NCBI RefSeq assembly: GCF_002377945.1
Contig: NZ_DFQV01000009.1
Coordinates: forward strand, 1-64,000
Direction of reading: 5' to 3'
Length of the DNA stretch: 64,000 nt
Origin: Psychrobacter sp. UBA3480
Lineage (GTDB): Bacteria; Pseudomonadota; Gammaproteobacteria; Pseudomonadales; Moraxellaceae
The notes beneath the pieces are model-generated. The model ran no database searches and was not told the DNA's origin. It worked only from the letters and a program-made list of their open reading frames with translations. Position numbers and translations under genes: made by a program. Shown piece by piece: positions 39,003-48,869 of the stretch. Each line of letters starts with the position of its first letter. The first letter of the stretch is position 1.

Positions 39003-39409
39003 TGGTACTAGCAGCAAGCGTGGCACAAGATGTGTCAAACGTGCCGTTTGCCCACGAGGTGGCAGGCTTAGTACAGCCAGTTGCTGAGGCGCAAAATGTA
39101 CTGGGTATGATACCCATGAGTCATGGACTGATTTTGGCAGGTATTTTATTTGCTATCGGTCTGTGCGGCGTCATGGTACGACGTAACTTCCTATTTATGC
39201 TAATGAGTCTTGAGATCATGATGAATGCGGCAGCATTGGCATTTGTAGTAGCAGGTAGTCGCTGGGTTGATCCAGACGGACAGATTATGTTTATCTTTAT
39301 TTTGACCTTGGCCGCGGCTGAAGCGTCAATTGGTCTGGCAATATTATTGCGTTTTTATCATCAGCGTGGGCATCTCGATGTCGATAGCGCCAATGAGATG
39401 AAAGGATGA
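39002..39409 (+). CDS. nuoK: NADH-quinone oxidoreductase subunit K, N-terminally extended
   Basis: This three-helix antiporter-like membrane subunit has conserved [33 protein letters not shown]. The usual NuoK start corresponds to MIPMSHGL at residue 36. Here ATG 39002 is preceded by AAGGAGTCAGACTA, a strong and well-spaced Shine-Dalgarno, whereas the internal ATG 39107 has none. The 35-residue extension is therefore probably translated. It gives 135 residues against about 100 in E. coli. Confidence 0.92.
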   Translation: MVLAASVAQDVSNVPFAHEVAGLVQPVAEAQNVLGMIPMSHGLILAGILFAIGLCGVMVRRNFLFMLMSLEIMMNAAALAFVVAGSRWVDPDGQIMFIFILTLAAAEASIGLAILLRFYHQRGHLDVDSANEMKG

Positions 39410-39413
39410 TGTC

Positions 39414-41288
39414 ATGAGTTTATTACCATTAACCTTTATATTCCCGCTCATTGGCTTTTTGATTTTAGCCTTTATGCGCGACAAATTATCAGAAACGGTC
39501 GCAGCGATTGTTGGTGTGGGTAGCATGCTGTTATCAGCATTATGTACGCTGGTGGTTAGCTATACCTTTTTGACCACCAATCCAGCTGGAACGGTAATTG
39601 AAGTTCCGCTATGGACGTGGTTCCAAGTTGGTGATTTTGCCCCACATTTCGGCTTGAGCTTTGATGGTCTAGCATTGACCATGACTGGTGTCATCACTGG
39701 GATTGGCTTTTTGATTCATCTGTTTGCCGCTTGGTACATGAAAGGTGACACTGGCTTTGCCCGTTTCTTTAGCTATATGAACTTGTTCGTGGCCAGTATG
39801 TTGTTACTGGTGCTAGCAGATGACTTGTTCTTGCTATATCTCGGATGGGAAGGCGTTGGTATCTGTTCGTATTTATTGATTGGTTATTATTACCATGATA
39901 GAGCCAATGGTCGCGCTGCTATGAAAGCCTTTACCGTCACACGTGTCGGTGATGTGTTCTTAGCCTTTGGTTTGTTTTTATTATTCCGCGAATTCGGTAC
40001 GCTTAATATTCAAGAAATTATTACGCGTGCGCCAGAAGTGTTTGATATCAACAATCCAACGATGATGCTTACTACGATGATGTTGGTCGGCGGTGCGATG
40101 GGTAAATCAGCGCAGTTGCCACTACACACATGGCTCGCTGATGCGATGGCAGGTCCAACACCTGTATCGGCACTGATTCACGCCGCAACGATGGTAACAG
40201 CAGGCGTTTATTTGATTGCCCGTTTACATCCATTGTTTGAGCTAACGCCAGGTATCTTATTGTATTGGGTTGGCGGTGTAGGGGCATTGACGTTGGTCGT
40301 TGCTGGATTCTGTGCGCTCGCGCAGACAGACATCAAACGTATCCTCGCTTATTCAACAATGAGTCAGATCGGCTATATGTTTTTGGCACTTGGCGTGGGT
40401 GCGTGGCAAGGCGCGATTTTCCATCTGATGACGCATGCTTTCTTTAAAGCATTGCTGTTCTTATCGTCAGGTGCGGTCATCCTTTCGGTACACCATGAGC
40501 AAGACATCTTTAAGATGGGCGGTCTGCGTAAAAAGATTCCATTGGTATTTTGGTGCTATATCGTCGGTGGTGGTGCACTCGCTGCGATACCTTGGGTTAC
40601 GGTTGGTTTTTATTCTAAAGAAGCGATTCTTTGGGAGACCTATGCCACAGGTCATCTAGTATTGTTCTATATGGGTGTATTCGGCGCTTTCTTAACCGCG
40701 ATTTATACGTTCCGTATGATTTGGATCATATTCTTCGGTGAAGAAAAAACCCATGCGCATAAGCTATCAGGTGTGTCGTACTGGTTACCTTTGACTGTAT
40801 TACTAGTGTTATCTACAGCCGTTGGTGCTTGGATTACACCGCCATTAGACGGTGTGTTGCCAGAGAGTGTTGGTCATCTATTAGAAGTCGCAGGTCAAGC
40901 TCATGCTAAGCATACAGCAGAGTATATCGCGATGGGTGGAATGGCAGCAGGTTTGATATTGGCAGCACTGTTGTATGTCGTCAATAAGGGCAGAATGCTT
41001 ACTAGCTTTAAGCGCTCACGTATTGGTGGGGCACTGTATCACTGGTGCTACCATGGTCTAGGCTTTGATGCGCTATACGATGTAATTTTTGTAAAACCCT
41101 TTTTGTTCATCGGCCGCTTACTTAAAGCCGACCCTATCGATAAAACGTGGTTGCTGTTACCTAAGCTGGCCTCAGTAGGTAATAAAGTATTGTCTGCGAC
41201 GCAAACAGGGTCTCTTCGAGGTTATGCCACAAGCTTTGGCTTGGGTATGGCTGTATTGCTGGTGCTGGTAATGATGACGGTGGTGTAA
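39414..41288 (+). CDS. nuoL: NADH-quinone oxidoreductase subunit L
   Basis: This 624-residue antiporter-like subunit at the distal end of the membrane arm has about 16 helices including the long lateral helix. Conserved pieces are LYLGWEGVGICSYLLIGYYY, KSAQLPLHTWLADAMAGPTPVSALIHAATMVTAG and DIKRILAYSTMSQIGYM. The Lys and Glu of the proton path lie in these segments. It starts 4 bp after the nuoK stop, with ribosome-binding AAAGGATG. Confidence 0.97.
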   Translation: MSLLPLTFIFPLIGFLILAFMRDKLSETVAAIVGVGSMLLSALCTLVVSYTFLTTNPAGTVIEVPLWTWFQVGDFAPHFGLSFDGLALTMTGVITGIGFLIHLFAAWYMKGDTGFARFFSYMNLFVASMLLLVLADDLFLLYLGWEGVGICSYLLIGYYYHDRANGRAAMKAFTVTRVGDVFLAFGLFLLFREFGTLNIQEIITRAPEVFDINNPTMMLTTMMLVGGAMGKSAQLPLHTWLADAMAGPTPVSALIHAATMVTAGVYLIARLHPLFELTPGILLYWVGGVGALTLVVAGFCALAQTDIKRILAYSTMSQIGYMFLALGVGAWQGAIFHLMTHAFFKALLFLSSGAVILSVHHEQDIFKMGGLRKKIPLVFWCYIVGGGALAAIPWVTVGFYSKEAILWETYATGHLVLFYMGVFGAFLTAIYTFRMIWIIFFGEEKTHAHKLSGVSYWLPLTVLLVLSTAVGAWITPPLDGVLPESVGHLLEVAGQAHAKHTAEYIAMGGMAAGLILAALLYVVNKGRMLTSFKRSRIGGALYHWCYHGLGFDALYDVIFVKPFLFIGRLLKADPIDKTWLLLPKLASVGNKVLSATQTGSLRGYATSFGLGMAVLLVLVMMTVV

Positions 41289-41291
41289 AAG

Positions 41292-42917
41292 ATGATTGAG
41301 TTACAACAAACGTGGATGCTACCAGCATTAATCGCAATTCCCTTTATTGCAGGATTGCTATGCTGGTTGGTAGAGCGATTTAATAAACGTCTGCCGCGCT
41401 GGATTGCCTTAATCGGTATGGCGTTGACCTTTGCTTTGTCGTTGGTACTTTGGCAGCAAGGCGATTTTAGCGGTATGAGTGAGCAAGTCATTGCACCAAG
41501 CACAAACGTGCCTTGGGTAGCAGAGTTTAGTGTGCCATGGATACCAAGTTTTGGTATTAGCTTTCACTTAGCGCTAGATGGTTTGTCATTGATGATGGTG
41601 GCCTTAACAGGGTTGCTTGGTGTGGCAGCTGTTGCTTGTTCGTGGAATGAGATTCAGCGCCGCGTTGGTTTCTTCCATTTGAACTTGCTATGGAGTTTGG
41701 GCGGCGTTATTGGTGTTTTCTTAGCGATTGACCTATTCTTATTCTTCTTCTTTTGGGAGATGATGCTGGTTCCTATCTACTTCTTGATCGCGATTTGGGG
41801 TCATGATGTGGTTGGCAAAACCAAAGAATACGCCGCAACCAAGTTTTTTATCTATACCCAAGCGTCTGGGCTTATCATGCTCATTGGTATTTTGGTATTG
41901 GTCATTATCAGCTATGCCCAAAAAGGGGTAGTGAGCTTTAACTATAATGAATTGCTCGGTACGTCACTTGGCGGCTGGGAATATCCAATCATGCTGTGCT
42001 TCTTCATTGGTTTTGCGGTGAAGTTGCCAATCATTCCTTTCCACGGCTGGTTGCCAGATGCGCATGCGCAGGCACCAACGGCAGGTTCGGTGGATTTGGC
42101 AGGGGTGCTCATCAAGACTGCTGCATATGGCTTGATTCGTTTTGTGTTGCCGCTATTTCCAGCAGCGTCACAAGAGTTTGCGCCGATAGCGATTACCTTA
42201 GGTACGATTGGTATTTTCTACGGTGCTTGGCTTGCGTTTATGCAGACCGACATGAAGCGCTTGCTGGCCTATACCAGTATCTCGCACATGGGTTTTGTGG
42301 TATTGGCAATCTATGCGGGAACATTGCTCAGCTTACAAGGGCTGATGATTCAGATGCTTGCTCATGGCTTGAGTTCAGCCGCACTATTCATCATGGCAGG
42401 ACAGCTATATGAGCGTTTGCATACACGCGATTTGACCTTGATGGGTGGTATGTGGGGGCAGTTCCGCTACTACGCACCGATATTGATGTTCTTCTGTGCG
42501 GCGTTGCTTGGTATTCCAGGTACGGGTAACTTCATTGGCGAGTTCATGATTTTATTTGGCTCATTTGCTCAGTATCCAGTATTCGTGGTTTTTGCAACAT
42601 TCAGTTTGGTATTAGCAGGTCTTTACTCGTTGATTTTGATTCATCGCGCACTATTTGGTGAAAACAACATCGCCGCATTGGCAGAGCGAGAGACTAAGTC
42701 ACATGGCTTGCCTGCACGTAAACTAAAAGATTTGGGCAAGCGCGAGCTGTCATTACTACTGATGTTAGCTGCTGGTTTGGTATGGCTCGGACTGTATCCA
42801 CAGCCGTTCCTTGATACCTCAAGTCACGCTATGCAGTGGATCAATAACGCATATATATACAGTCAAGTGACACAGGTAGATGCGTCGCAGCTACTTGATG
42901 TAATGGAGGCACGTTAA
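41292..42917 (+). CDS. nuoM: NADH-quinone oxidoreductase subunit M
   Basis: This 541-residue antiporter-like proton-pumping subunit is homologous to NuoL and NuoN. It shows FFWEMMLVPIYFLIAIWG, FAVKLPIIPFHGWLPDAHAQAPTAGSVDLAGVLIKTAAYG and DMKRLLAYTSISHMGFV. These hold the Glu, Lys and His of the proton channel. It is separated from nuoL and nuoN by 3 bp each. Confidence 0.97.
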   Translation: MIELQQTWMLPALIAIPFIAGLLCWLVERFNKRLPRWIALIGMALTFALSLVLWQQGDFSGMSEQVIAPSTNVPWVAEFSVPWIPSFGISFHLALDGLSLMMVALTGLLGVAAVACSWNEIQRRVGFFHLNLLWSLGGVIGVFLAIDLFLFFFFWEMMLVPIYFLIAIWGHDVVGKTKEYAATKFFIYTQASGLIMLIGILVLVIISYAQKGVVSFNYNELLGTSLGGWEYPIMLCFFIGFAVKLPIIPFHGWLPDAHAQAPTAGSVDLAGVLIKTAAYGLIRFVLPLFPAASQEFAPIAITLGTIGIFYGAWLAFMQTDMKRLLAYTSISHMGFVVLAIYAGTLLSLQGLMIQMLAHGLSSAALFIMAGQLYERLHTRDLTLMGGMWGQFRYYAPILMFFCAALLGIPGTGNFIGEFMILFGSFAQYPVFVVFATFSLVLAGLYSLILIHRALFGENNIAALAERETKSHGLPARKLKDLGKRELSLLLMLAAGLVWLGLYPQPFLDTSSHAMQWINNAYIYSQVTQVDASQLLDVMEAR

Positions 42918-42920
42918 GTC

Positions 42921-44399
42921 ATGAATGATATTACGATGAATGATTTGATAGGATTGTTGCCTTACGCGCCGATTATCGCCGTAGTGATTACGGTACTGAC
43001 GGTTATGATCGCGATTACCTTTAAACGCTCGCATATGGTCACTGGTACGATTACGGTGGCAGGATTAAACATTGGTCTATTTACCCTTATCGGGCAGATG
43101 ATCGGTGTGATTGAAAGCGGATCTATCGCGCCAAACGCTGAGCAACTATTTGTTATAGATAACTTTGCTCAGTTTAATATGGTGGTGATTTTTATCTGTG
43201 CCTTGGCTTGTTGTACGCTGTCTTATGCGTATCTGGCCAATCTCAAAGACAATAAAGAAGAGCTGTATTTGCTCATGCTGCTATCGACCATTGGTGCATT
43301 ACTCATGGTAAGCGCGCAGCATATGGCGTCATTCTTTATGAGCTTAGAGATGCTGTCAGTACCGTTATATGGTTTGCTTGCTTATACTTATATGCGCAAC
43401 CAGTCGCTTGAGTCGGGATTGAAGTATTTGGTATTGTCGGCGACTGCATCAGCGACGTTACTAATGGGTATGGCCTTTATCTATGCAGAAGTAGGCTCAC
43501 TAGCGTTTAAGCCAATCAGCATGGTACTAGGCAATATCTTTGAGTCGCCACTACTGATATTGGGCGCGGCAATGATGATGTTTGGTATCGCCTTTAAACT
43601 ATCGGCTGCTCCTTTCCATATGTGGACGCCAGATGTTTATGAAGGTGCACCAGCGCCTATCGCTACCTTTTTAGCATCAGTATCAAAAGTGGCGATGATG
43701 GCACTAGCTGTGCGTTTCTTAATCGATACTGCTTTGCTGGCATTGCCATCAGTGCAAATGCTATTGATGGTCATGGCTACTTTATCTATCTTGGTAGGTA
43801 ACTTATTGGCAGTACGTCAAACTAGCCTGAAACGTCTACTCGGTTACTCATCTATTGCTCATATGGGTTATGTGATGATCGTAATTGTTAGCATTGGTTC
43901 AGCCGCTGATAGTATCTCTAGTATGTATATGGCGGTTTATGCCTTTACCTCTATCGGTGCCTTTGGCGTAGTGACGTTGATGTCGAGTCCGTATCGCTTA
44001 TCTGGTGAAGCCGATGAGTTGACGCATTATCAAGGGCTATTCTGGCGCCGTCCAGTATTGACCGCTGTCATGACCATCATGATGTTGTCATTGGCTGGTA
44101 TTCCGTTGACGGCAGGCTTTATCACCAAGCTATTTGCTATCTTAGCTGCGGTACAAGGTACCAACTGGTTCTTGGCTGCGATGATTATCTTGGGTAGTGC
44201 GATTGGTCTATTCTACTACTTACGCGTTTTACTCACGCTGTTCAAACGTCCTAAGCAGTTCATCGAGTTTGACGTGTCTGGGCAATGGGGTATTCGTACC
44301 GGTGGTATCATGGTCATTGCTGTGACTGCGATTATTCTATTCTTTGGTATCTTGCCAAATAGTATGATTGAGTGGGCAAGTTTGGCTCGCATTTGGTAG
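42921..44399 (+). CDS. nuoN: NADH-quinone oxidoreductase subunit N
   Basis: This 492-residue antiporter-like proton-pumping subunit is the last gene of the operon. Conserved pieces are SLEMLSVPLYGLLAYTYMRNQSLESGLKYLVLSATASATLLMG, FKLSAAPFHMWTPDVYEGAPAPIATFLASVSK and LKRLLGYSSIAHMGYVM. A strong terminator follows 64 bp after the stop. Confidence 0.97.
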   Translation: MNDITMNDLIGLLPYAPIIAVVITVLTVMIAITFKRSHMVTGTITVAGLNIGLFTLIGQMIGVIESGSIAPNAEQLFVIDNFAQFNMVVIFICALACCTLSYAYLANLKDNKEELYLLMLLSTIGALLMVSAQHMASFFMSLEMLSVPLYGLLAYTYMRNQSLESGLKYLVLSATASATLLMGMAFIYAEVGSLAFKPISMVLGNIFESPLLILGAAMMMFGIAFKLSAAPFHMWTPDVYEGAPAPIATFLASVSKVAMMALAVRFLIDTALLALPSVQMLLMVMATLSILVGNLLAVRQTSLKRLLGYSSIAHMGYVMIVIVSIGSAADSISSMYMAVYAFTSIGAFGVVTLMSSPYRLSGEADELTHYQGLFWRRPVLTAVMTIMMLSLAGIPLTAGFITKLFAILAAVQGTNWFLAAMIILGSAIGLFYYLRVLLTLFKRPKQFIEFDVSGQWGIRTGGIMVIAVTAIILFFGILPNSMIEWASLARIW

Positions 44400-44462
44400 T
44401 GTCGCTGAGTTAATACGGCAGATAAGTCGCTGCGATCTATCTGTTGTTACGGTTAAAAAACC

Positions 44463-44505
44463 AAGATGCGCCAGCTTTATGATAAGCTTGGCGCATCTTT
44501 TTTTA
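44463..44505 (+). terminator. nuo operon terminator
   Basis: A long stem (GATGCGCCAGCTT pairing with AAGCTTGGCGCATC, one bulged base) is followed by a run of T residues. It closes the complex I operon. Confidence 0.92.
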
Positions 44506-44593
44506 TGCTTACCTTTTTGGTATTTGTCTTCTTTTACCTATCAAAGGTATCTTATAAAAATATAGTTTAATAAAGTATAAGTGACGAATAATT

Positions 44594-45421
44594 ATGAGTG
44601 ATAATATTCAAACAGTAACGGTGCTCAGCAAAACCACATGGACGCCAAATTTATTTAGCTTTACCGTCAGCCGTCCCGATAGTTTTAAGTTTACAGCGGG
44701 GCAGTTTGTACGTTTAGGCGTCAATCCTAGTCAATTAAAATATTATCAACAGACTGATGCAAGTGATGAAGTCTCTGATACCGCATTGAATGAAGATGTC
44801 TTTCGCGCGTATTCAATTGTCTCTTCGCCCTTTGATGAGGTGATAGAGTTCTTTTCTATCGTAATTCCTGACGGTGCATTTACCTCGCAATTGCAGCATT
44901 TACAATTGGGTGATGAACTGCTGCTCAACACCATGCCATTTGGGTTTTTGACGTTAGCACGTTACCAAAAACCATTGCCAAAAGACTTATGGCTGCTAGC
45001 AACAGGGACTGGCTTAGCACCATTTTTGTCAATGCTACAAGATTTAAAGACATGGGAAGATTACGAACACATTGTATTGGCTTATAGTGCCCGTTCGCTC
45101 GATGAACTTGCGTACGTTGAAAAAATCGAAAGCCTACAAGAAGACTTCGGTACACTGGTTGATAATCCAGCAAAGCTTATCTTTATCCCAATCGTCACTC
45201 GTGAGCCTGTCGAAGGTGCATTGTCAGAGCGTCTGCCAAAGCTACTACTAGGGGGTACGTTACAAGCGCGTGCAGGTATCGCATTAGATATCGATACTAC
45301 GCATGTCATGCTATGTGGCAACCCAGATATGGTAGAAGATACCAAAGAGGCATTAAAAACATTGGGACTGGTGATGAATCGCCGCGGTGAGGGTAATATT
45401 GCCGTAGAGAACTACTGGTAG
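44594..45421 (+). CDS. fpr: Ferredoxin--NADP reductase
   Basis: This 275-residue FAD protein moves electrons between NADPH and ferredoxin or flavodoxin. It has the FAD-binding FTAGQFVRLGV and RAYSIVSSP, the NADP-binding WLLATGTGLAPFLSMLQDL and MLCGNPDMVEDT, and ends in NIAVENYW, the aromatic C-terminus typical of bacterial Fpr. It starts after the nuo terminator, so it has its own promoter. Confidence 0.93.
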   Translation: MSDNIQTVTVLSKTTWTPNLFSFTVSRPDSFKFTAGQFVRLGVNPSQLKYYQQTDASDEVSDTALNEDVFRAYSIVSSPFDEVIEFFSIVIPDGAFTSQLQHLQLGDELLLNTMPFGFLTLARYQKPLPKDLWLLATGTGLAPFLSMLQDLKTWEDYEHIVLAYSARSLDELAYVEKIESLQEDFGTLVDNPAKLIFIPIVTREPVEGALSERLPKLLLGGTLQARAGIALDIDTTHVMLCGNPDMVEDTKEALKTLGLVMNRRGEGNIAVENYW

Positions 45422-45435
45422 TTGATGACTTTAAT

Positions 45436-45488
45436 AAAAAAACGCTGTATCTATAAGGCCAAGAACCTCTAAGATGCAGCGTTTTTTT
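45436..45488. terminator. Bidirectional terminator, fpr / hypothetical
   Basis: AAAAAAACGCTGTATCT at 45436-45452 and its near-perfect complement at 45472-45488 form a 17-bp stem with one G-U pair, with A and T runs at its ends. It lies between convergent genes. Confidence 0.88.
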
Positions 45489-45509
45489 ATGGGATAAAAC
45501 ATTAGCGAG

Positions 45510-46316
45510 CTATTCTTGGCTTGGCTCAGTCGCATCGTCTACAGGGTTGATAGGGCCTTGCATCAATTCAGGATCGTCATCATCACCGATGATATCTTCG
45601 TTACTGCTGGCCGCCAGTAAATCACGATAGTTGATTTGAGCCTTCAAGATCATTTGCTCTTCTTCTAGCTCACCATAATTTATCTGTACCTTATGCAAGG
45701 TGCTCATGATTTTCTTGTTGTTTTTTAACCAACGATGGATATCGAGATAAATCACTTCGTCTTTTGCGCGAGCAATATTGACGTACGACAGAATAAATCC
45801 TAAAGGGTCTTTTTTGAGGACGCTATGATAAAACCAAATCGCCAGTTTGACACCTTGACGTTTGATAAAAGACTCACAGCGCAGATTTAATATATCGGTA
45901 TAAGTTTGCTGACCAAATACAAAGCGCTGCACGTTGCGATCGAGCTGAACGTGAACTAAGCTAAAGTTACTTGCCACCTCAGCATAGATGCCGCCTGCAT
46001 TGACAGTGCAGTACAAACGAAACCAATCATCATGCATCTCGACGCGTAGCTCTAAAATGGCTTTTACATTGTCGGTGACGAATGTTTGTAATGCATCGTT
46101 AACGTAAGTCTGTGCCACTGGTAATGACAACTCATCTTCGAACTTGTCCGTCGTCTTATTATAGATATCTTTAACCGATTGGGCGATACGCTCCCAACCA
46201 CTGCCGAATGACTCGTCAAAACGATAGCCAATACTCTCGAAGAACTCATCAAAATTGTCTGAATTATTCACGTTATCAAAGTCACTCAAACTTATTATCC
46301 TTATAGGGCGCGTCAT
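45510..46316 (-). CDS. Conserved hypothetical protein of Moraxellaceae type
   Basis: This 268-residue soluble protein has no signal peptide or membrane helix. The N-terminus is Asp/Asn-rich and the last 35 residues are acidic and low in complexity (DDDDPELMQGP). The middle has regular aromatic and charged residues (WFRLYCTVNAGGIYAEV and VKLAIWFYHSVLKKDPLGF), suggesting a folded mixed alpha/beta domain. I recognise no named family. Its function cannot be inferred from the fpr and tonB neighbours, which lie in other transcription units. Confidence 0.75.
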   Translation of the reverse strand: MTRPIRIISLSDFDNVNNSDNFDEFFESIGYRFDESFGSGWERIAQSVKDIYNKTTDKFEDELSLPVAQTYVNDALQTFVTDNVKAILELRVEMHDDWFRLYCTVNAGGIYAEVASNFSLVHVQLDRNVQRFVFGQQTYTDILNLRCESFIKRQGVKLAIWFYHSVLKKDPLGFILSYVNIARAKDEVIYLDIHRWLKNNKKIMSTLHKVQINYGELEEEQMILKAQINYRDLLAASSNEDIIGDDDDPELMQGPINPVDDATEPSQE

Positions 46317-46870
46317 TCAATCGGTGACGTAAAAATGGCTAAACAAACTTTGCAGGCTATCATTGATTTAAACGAAAGCTAATTATCTATAATTTCTGAA
46401 TATCTACGACCATTAGTAATTTTTATACTGATAGGTAGCAAAAGCGAAAAACTGACCTCTGATACTAGTGCATAGTGAATATACATTTACTGTGCTGCTT
46501 GACCATCTGCCGTGCCTAATTAAGACGATGCACAGTTCTGATTGTTGCAAAGTAACGTGCTACTAATTCTATTGTGCTAAAGCAGTATATAACAAATACA
46601 GTGGCTTCAAAATGAACACATGCGTTTTATAGCAATTCATTTGTTATAGACAGTGTTTTTTCTGCCTTATATATTCTCAAGCGCGCGTTTTTCAATCAGC
46701 GGATAAGGTTACCAATACTGCATGGCAGATGTCAAAATGCCGTCTCAGTGCTTATACTGGCGACATAATTCTATGTCATGTTATGATAGCGCCAGTATAA
46801 ATCATGCCTATCGTTACAACACTTATTAAATAGTGCTTTGTACTGATGTGCTCACAAGCTGAGATTCATT
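46317..46870. other. Intergenic region with large inverted repeat, upstream of tonB-like gene
   Basis: This 554-bp gap lies between divergent genes. The main feature is an inverted repeat, TTATACTGGCG at 46752-46762 and CGCCAGTATAA at 46790-46800. It encloses a smaller ACAT-6nt-ATGT stem. No T run follows, so it is unlikely to be a terminator. I see no gene. Confidence 0.6.
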
Positions 46871-47758
46871 GTGGCCTATATAAAAGACTCACAGAGCTAT
46901 CATTTTTCCGCGCAAGCTCCCAAGCGCGATATAAGTTTGCCTGTCGCTATTGTTATTGCGGTGGCTGTCCATGTGCTGATTATCTTCGGGATTAGCTTCT
47001 CTATGGGAAAAGACCCAGCTGCTATGATGCAAGATGTGGCAAAGGCGCTGACCGATAACATGCAGCCCAATGAAGATGCGCACTTTATTGCCAACGCTTC
47101 ACAAGAGGGCGGCGGTACAATAGAAGAGCAGCTAAGACAAGAGAACAATCAGCTAAGTGCAATGTCTGCTGAGCAAATAAGCGAGACTCAAGACATCGTT
47201 AACTTACAGCGTAAAGTGCGTCAGCAGCGTTATCAAGAAAGCTACCTACGCACGACGTTGAGTTGGCGTCAGGCCACTGTAGAGTCGGATAATGACAGCG
47301 AGCAAGCGCAAGATGATGCGATGGCACAAGAAGAGCGGCTACGTAAGCAGATTGCAACCTTAGAAGCTCAGCTATCTCAGCGTCAGCAGGTCTACGCGAC
47401 CAAATCCAAAGTCGTGACAATGGATAGTAATTCGACCACACGGGGTGCGGCAGCAGACTATATCAATACATTCCGTGAGCATGTCGAGCGAGTGGGCAAC
47501 TTGCATTATCCCGTGCAAGCGCGTGCCCAAGGTATTACGGGTGAAGTACGCCTTATGGTTATCATCAGTAACGACGGCAACATCAAAGCCATTCGACTGC
47601 TTGAAAGCTCGAACTCTACGATATTGGATGAAGCGGCCAAGCAGTCTGTACGACAAGCAGCACCCTTTGGTAAGTTCACCGAAGACATGAGCGATATCGT
47701 CGAGCTGCGCTTGATACGTACTTACCGCTATAGTGATACAGTCGAAGTAACGTACTAA
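46871..47758 (+). CDS. TonB-like energy transducer
   Basis: This 295-residue inner-membrane protein has one N-terminal anchor helix (about residues 22-44), a Gln/Glu/Arg-rich coiled-coil stretch (about residues 85-180) and a C-terminal TonB-type domain (about residues 195-295). The last has VGNLHYPVQARAQGITGEVRLMVIISNDGNI and ends in DTVEVTY. TonB passes proton-motive energy to outer-membrane receptors. The periplasmic spacer is coiled coil here, not the usual Pro-rich stretch. Start GTG 46871 has only a modest ribosome-binding site. No exbB or exbD lies nearby. Confidence 0.85.
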   Translation: MAYIKDSQSYHFSAQAPKRDISLPVAIVIAVAVHVLIIFGISFSMGKDPAAMMQDVAKALTDNMQPNEDAHFIANASQEGGGTIEEQLRQENNQLSAMSAEQISETQDIVNLQRKVRQQRYQESYLRTTLSWRQATVESDNDSEQAQDDAMAQEERLRKQIATLEAQLSQRQQVYATKSKVVTMDSNSTTRGAAADYINTFREHVERVGNLHYPVQARAQGITGEVRLMVIISNDGNIKAIRLLESSNSTILDEAAKQSVRQAAPFGKFTEDMSDIVELRLIRTYRYSDTVEVTY

Positions 47759-47948
47759 GGTTAACGTATTCAAGCACTAAGAAGGTAGGTGCTAAGAAGA
47801 AAGTTACTGAAATTAAAGCTACTGAAAATAAAGTTGCTGGAAAAAATGTCACTGAAAACACGACTGTTAAGAATAACGCTTAATGCACTATTTTTATCAT
47901 TACAGATACTCAAGTTCATAACACACAGCTATAAAATAAAGAGTCAGT

Positions 47949-48824
47949 ATGGAATTTTTAGGTTTTACCGTCGATGTCGCTACCTTAACGAGCAATGCCC
48001 TAGAGCTGGTCATTAAAGTCGCTTTGGCAATACTTATATTTATCGTTGGACGTTGGCTTGCCAAAAAAGCAGTCGCTTTTTCCGATCGCTTGATGACGCG
48101 TAGCCATCTGGACGAGACAGTTGCTAGTTTTTTAAGTCGTCTATTGTATGGCGTACTACTGGTCGTGGTTATTTTAGCTGCACTTAGCAAAGTCGGTGTA
48201 CAGACTACTTCGGTCGTCGCAATCTTAGGTGGTGCCGCTGTTGCCGTTGGTTTGTCACTAAAAGACCAGCTATCAAATTTTGCCGCTGGTATTATGATTG
48301 TGACATTTCGTCCGTTTGTGCGCGGTGATTATGTACAGATTAGTAGCTACACAGGTACGGTGACAGAAATTACCTTGGTTAATACCCATCTGACGACCAT
48401 TAACAATCACGATATCATCATTCCTAATAGCGATATCACGACTTCACCTGTGGTCAATTATACAGCGCTACCCAATCGCCGCGTCGATATCACCGTCGGT
48501 ATTGGCTACGATGCTGATATCAAAACGGCTAAAGACGTGATGTTAAGTCTGGCAAGAAACAATCCATTGGCTTTCACTGATCCTGAGCCTATCGTACGAG
48601 TGACCAATCTAGGCGATAATTCAGTAGATCTTACCCTGAACGTTTGGACAACCAATGCCGACTGGTGGTCGATGCAATGCGAGCTACTAGAGCAGTTCAA
48701 GCAAGCTCTAGATGATGAGAAGATTGAGATTCCATTCCCGCAGCGCAGTGTCCATGTTAAAGGCTTGGATCATATGATTAATCAGATGGGTCAAGCGCAA
48801 AAATTGCCACTATCTAAAGATTGA
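47949..48824 (+). CDS. Small mechanosensitive channel, MscS family
   Basis: This 291-residue MscS-type channel releases solutes on osmotic downshock. It has three hydrophobic helices (about residues 15-38, 58-80 and 88-120). The third is the glycine/alanine-rich pore helix VVAILGGAAVAVGLSLKDQLSNFAAGIMIV, followed by RPFVRGDYVQI and the VPNSDI-like IIPNSDI. A C-terminal mixed alpha/beta vestibule domain follows. The size fits E. coli MscS. Confidence 0.93.
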   Translation: MEFLGFTVDVATLTSNALELVIKVALAILIFIVGRWLAKKAVAFSDRLMTRSHLDETVASFLSRLLYGVLLVVVILAALSKVGVQTTSVVAILGGAAVAVGLSLKDQLSNFAAGIMIVTFRPFVRGDYVQISSYTGTVTEITLVNTHLTTINNHDIIIPNSDITTSPVVNYTALPNRRVDITVGIGYDADIKTAKDVMLSLARNNPLAFTDPEPIVRVTNLGDNSVDLTLNVWTTNADWWSMQCELLEQFKQALDDEKIEIPFPQRSVHVKGLDHMINQMGQAQKLPLSKD

Positions 48825-48869
48825 TAGCTGCTTAATAGTTAGAAGACTGTTTAATAAAGCAGTGCTAGT

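Noticed and set aside
41996..42412. 138-codon frame inside nuoM in another frame
   Set aside because: Cys-rich and Leu-rich text produced by reading a membrane-protein gene out of frame. nuoM is intact.
44463..44505. Attenuator controlling fpr
   Set aside because: The hairpin has a full T run and ends the nuo transcript, and fpr starts 89 bp later with its own leader. A simple terminator is sufficient.
47759..47883. Lys/Thr-rich frame after the tonB-like stop, as a frameshifted extension
   Set aside because: A shifted frame reads KKVTEIKATENKVAG-like sequence to a TAA at 47881, but no slippery site or start codon is visible. It is probably low-complexity DNA.
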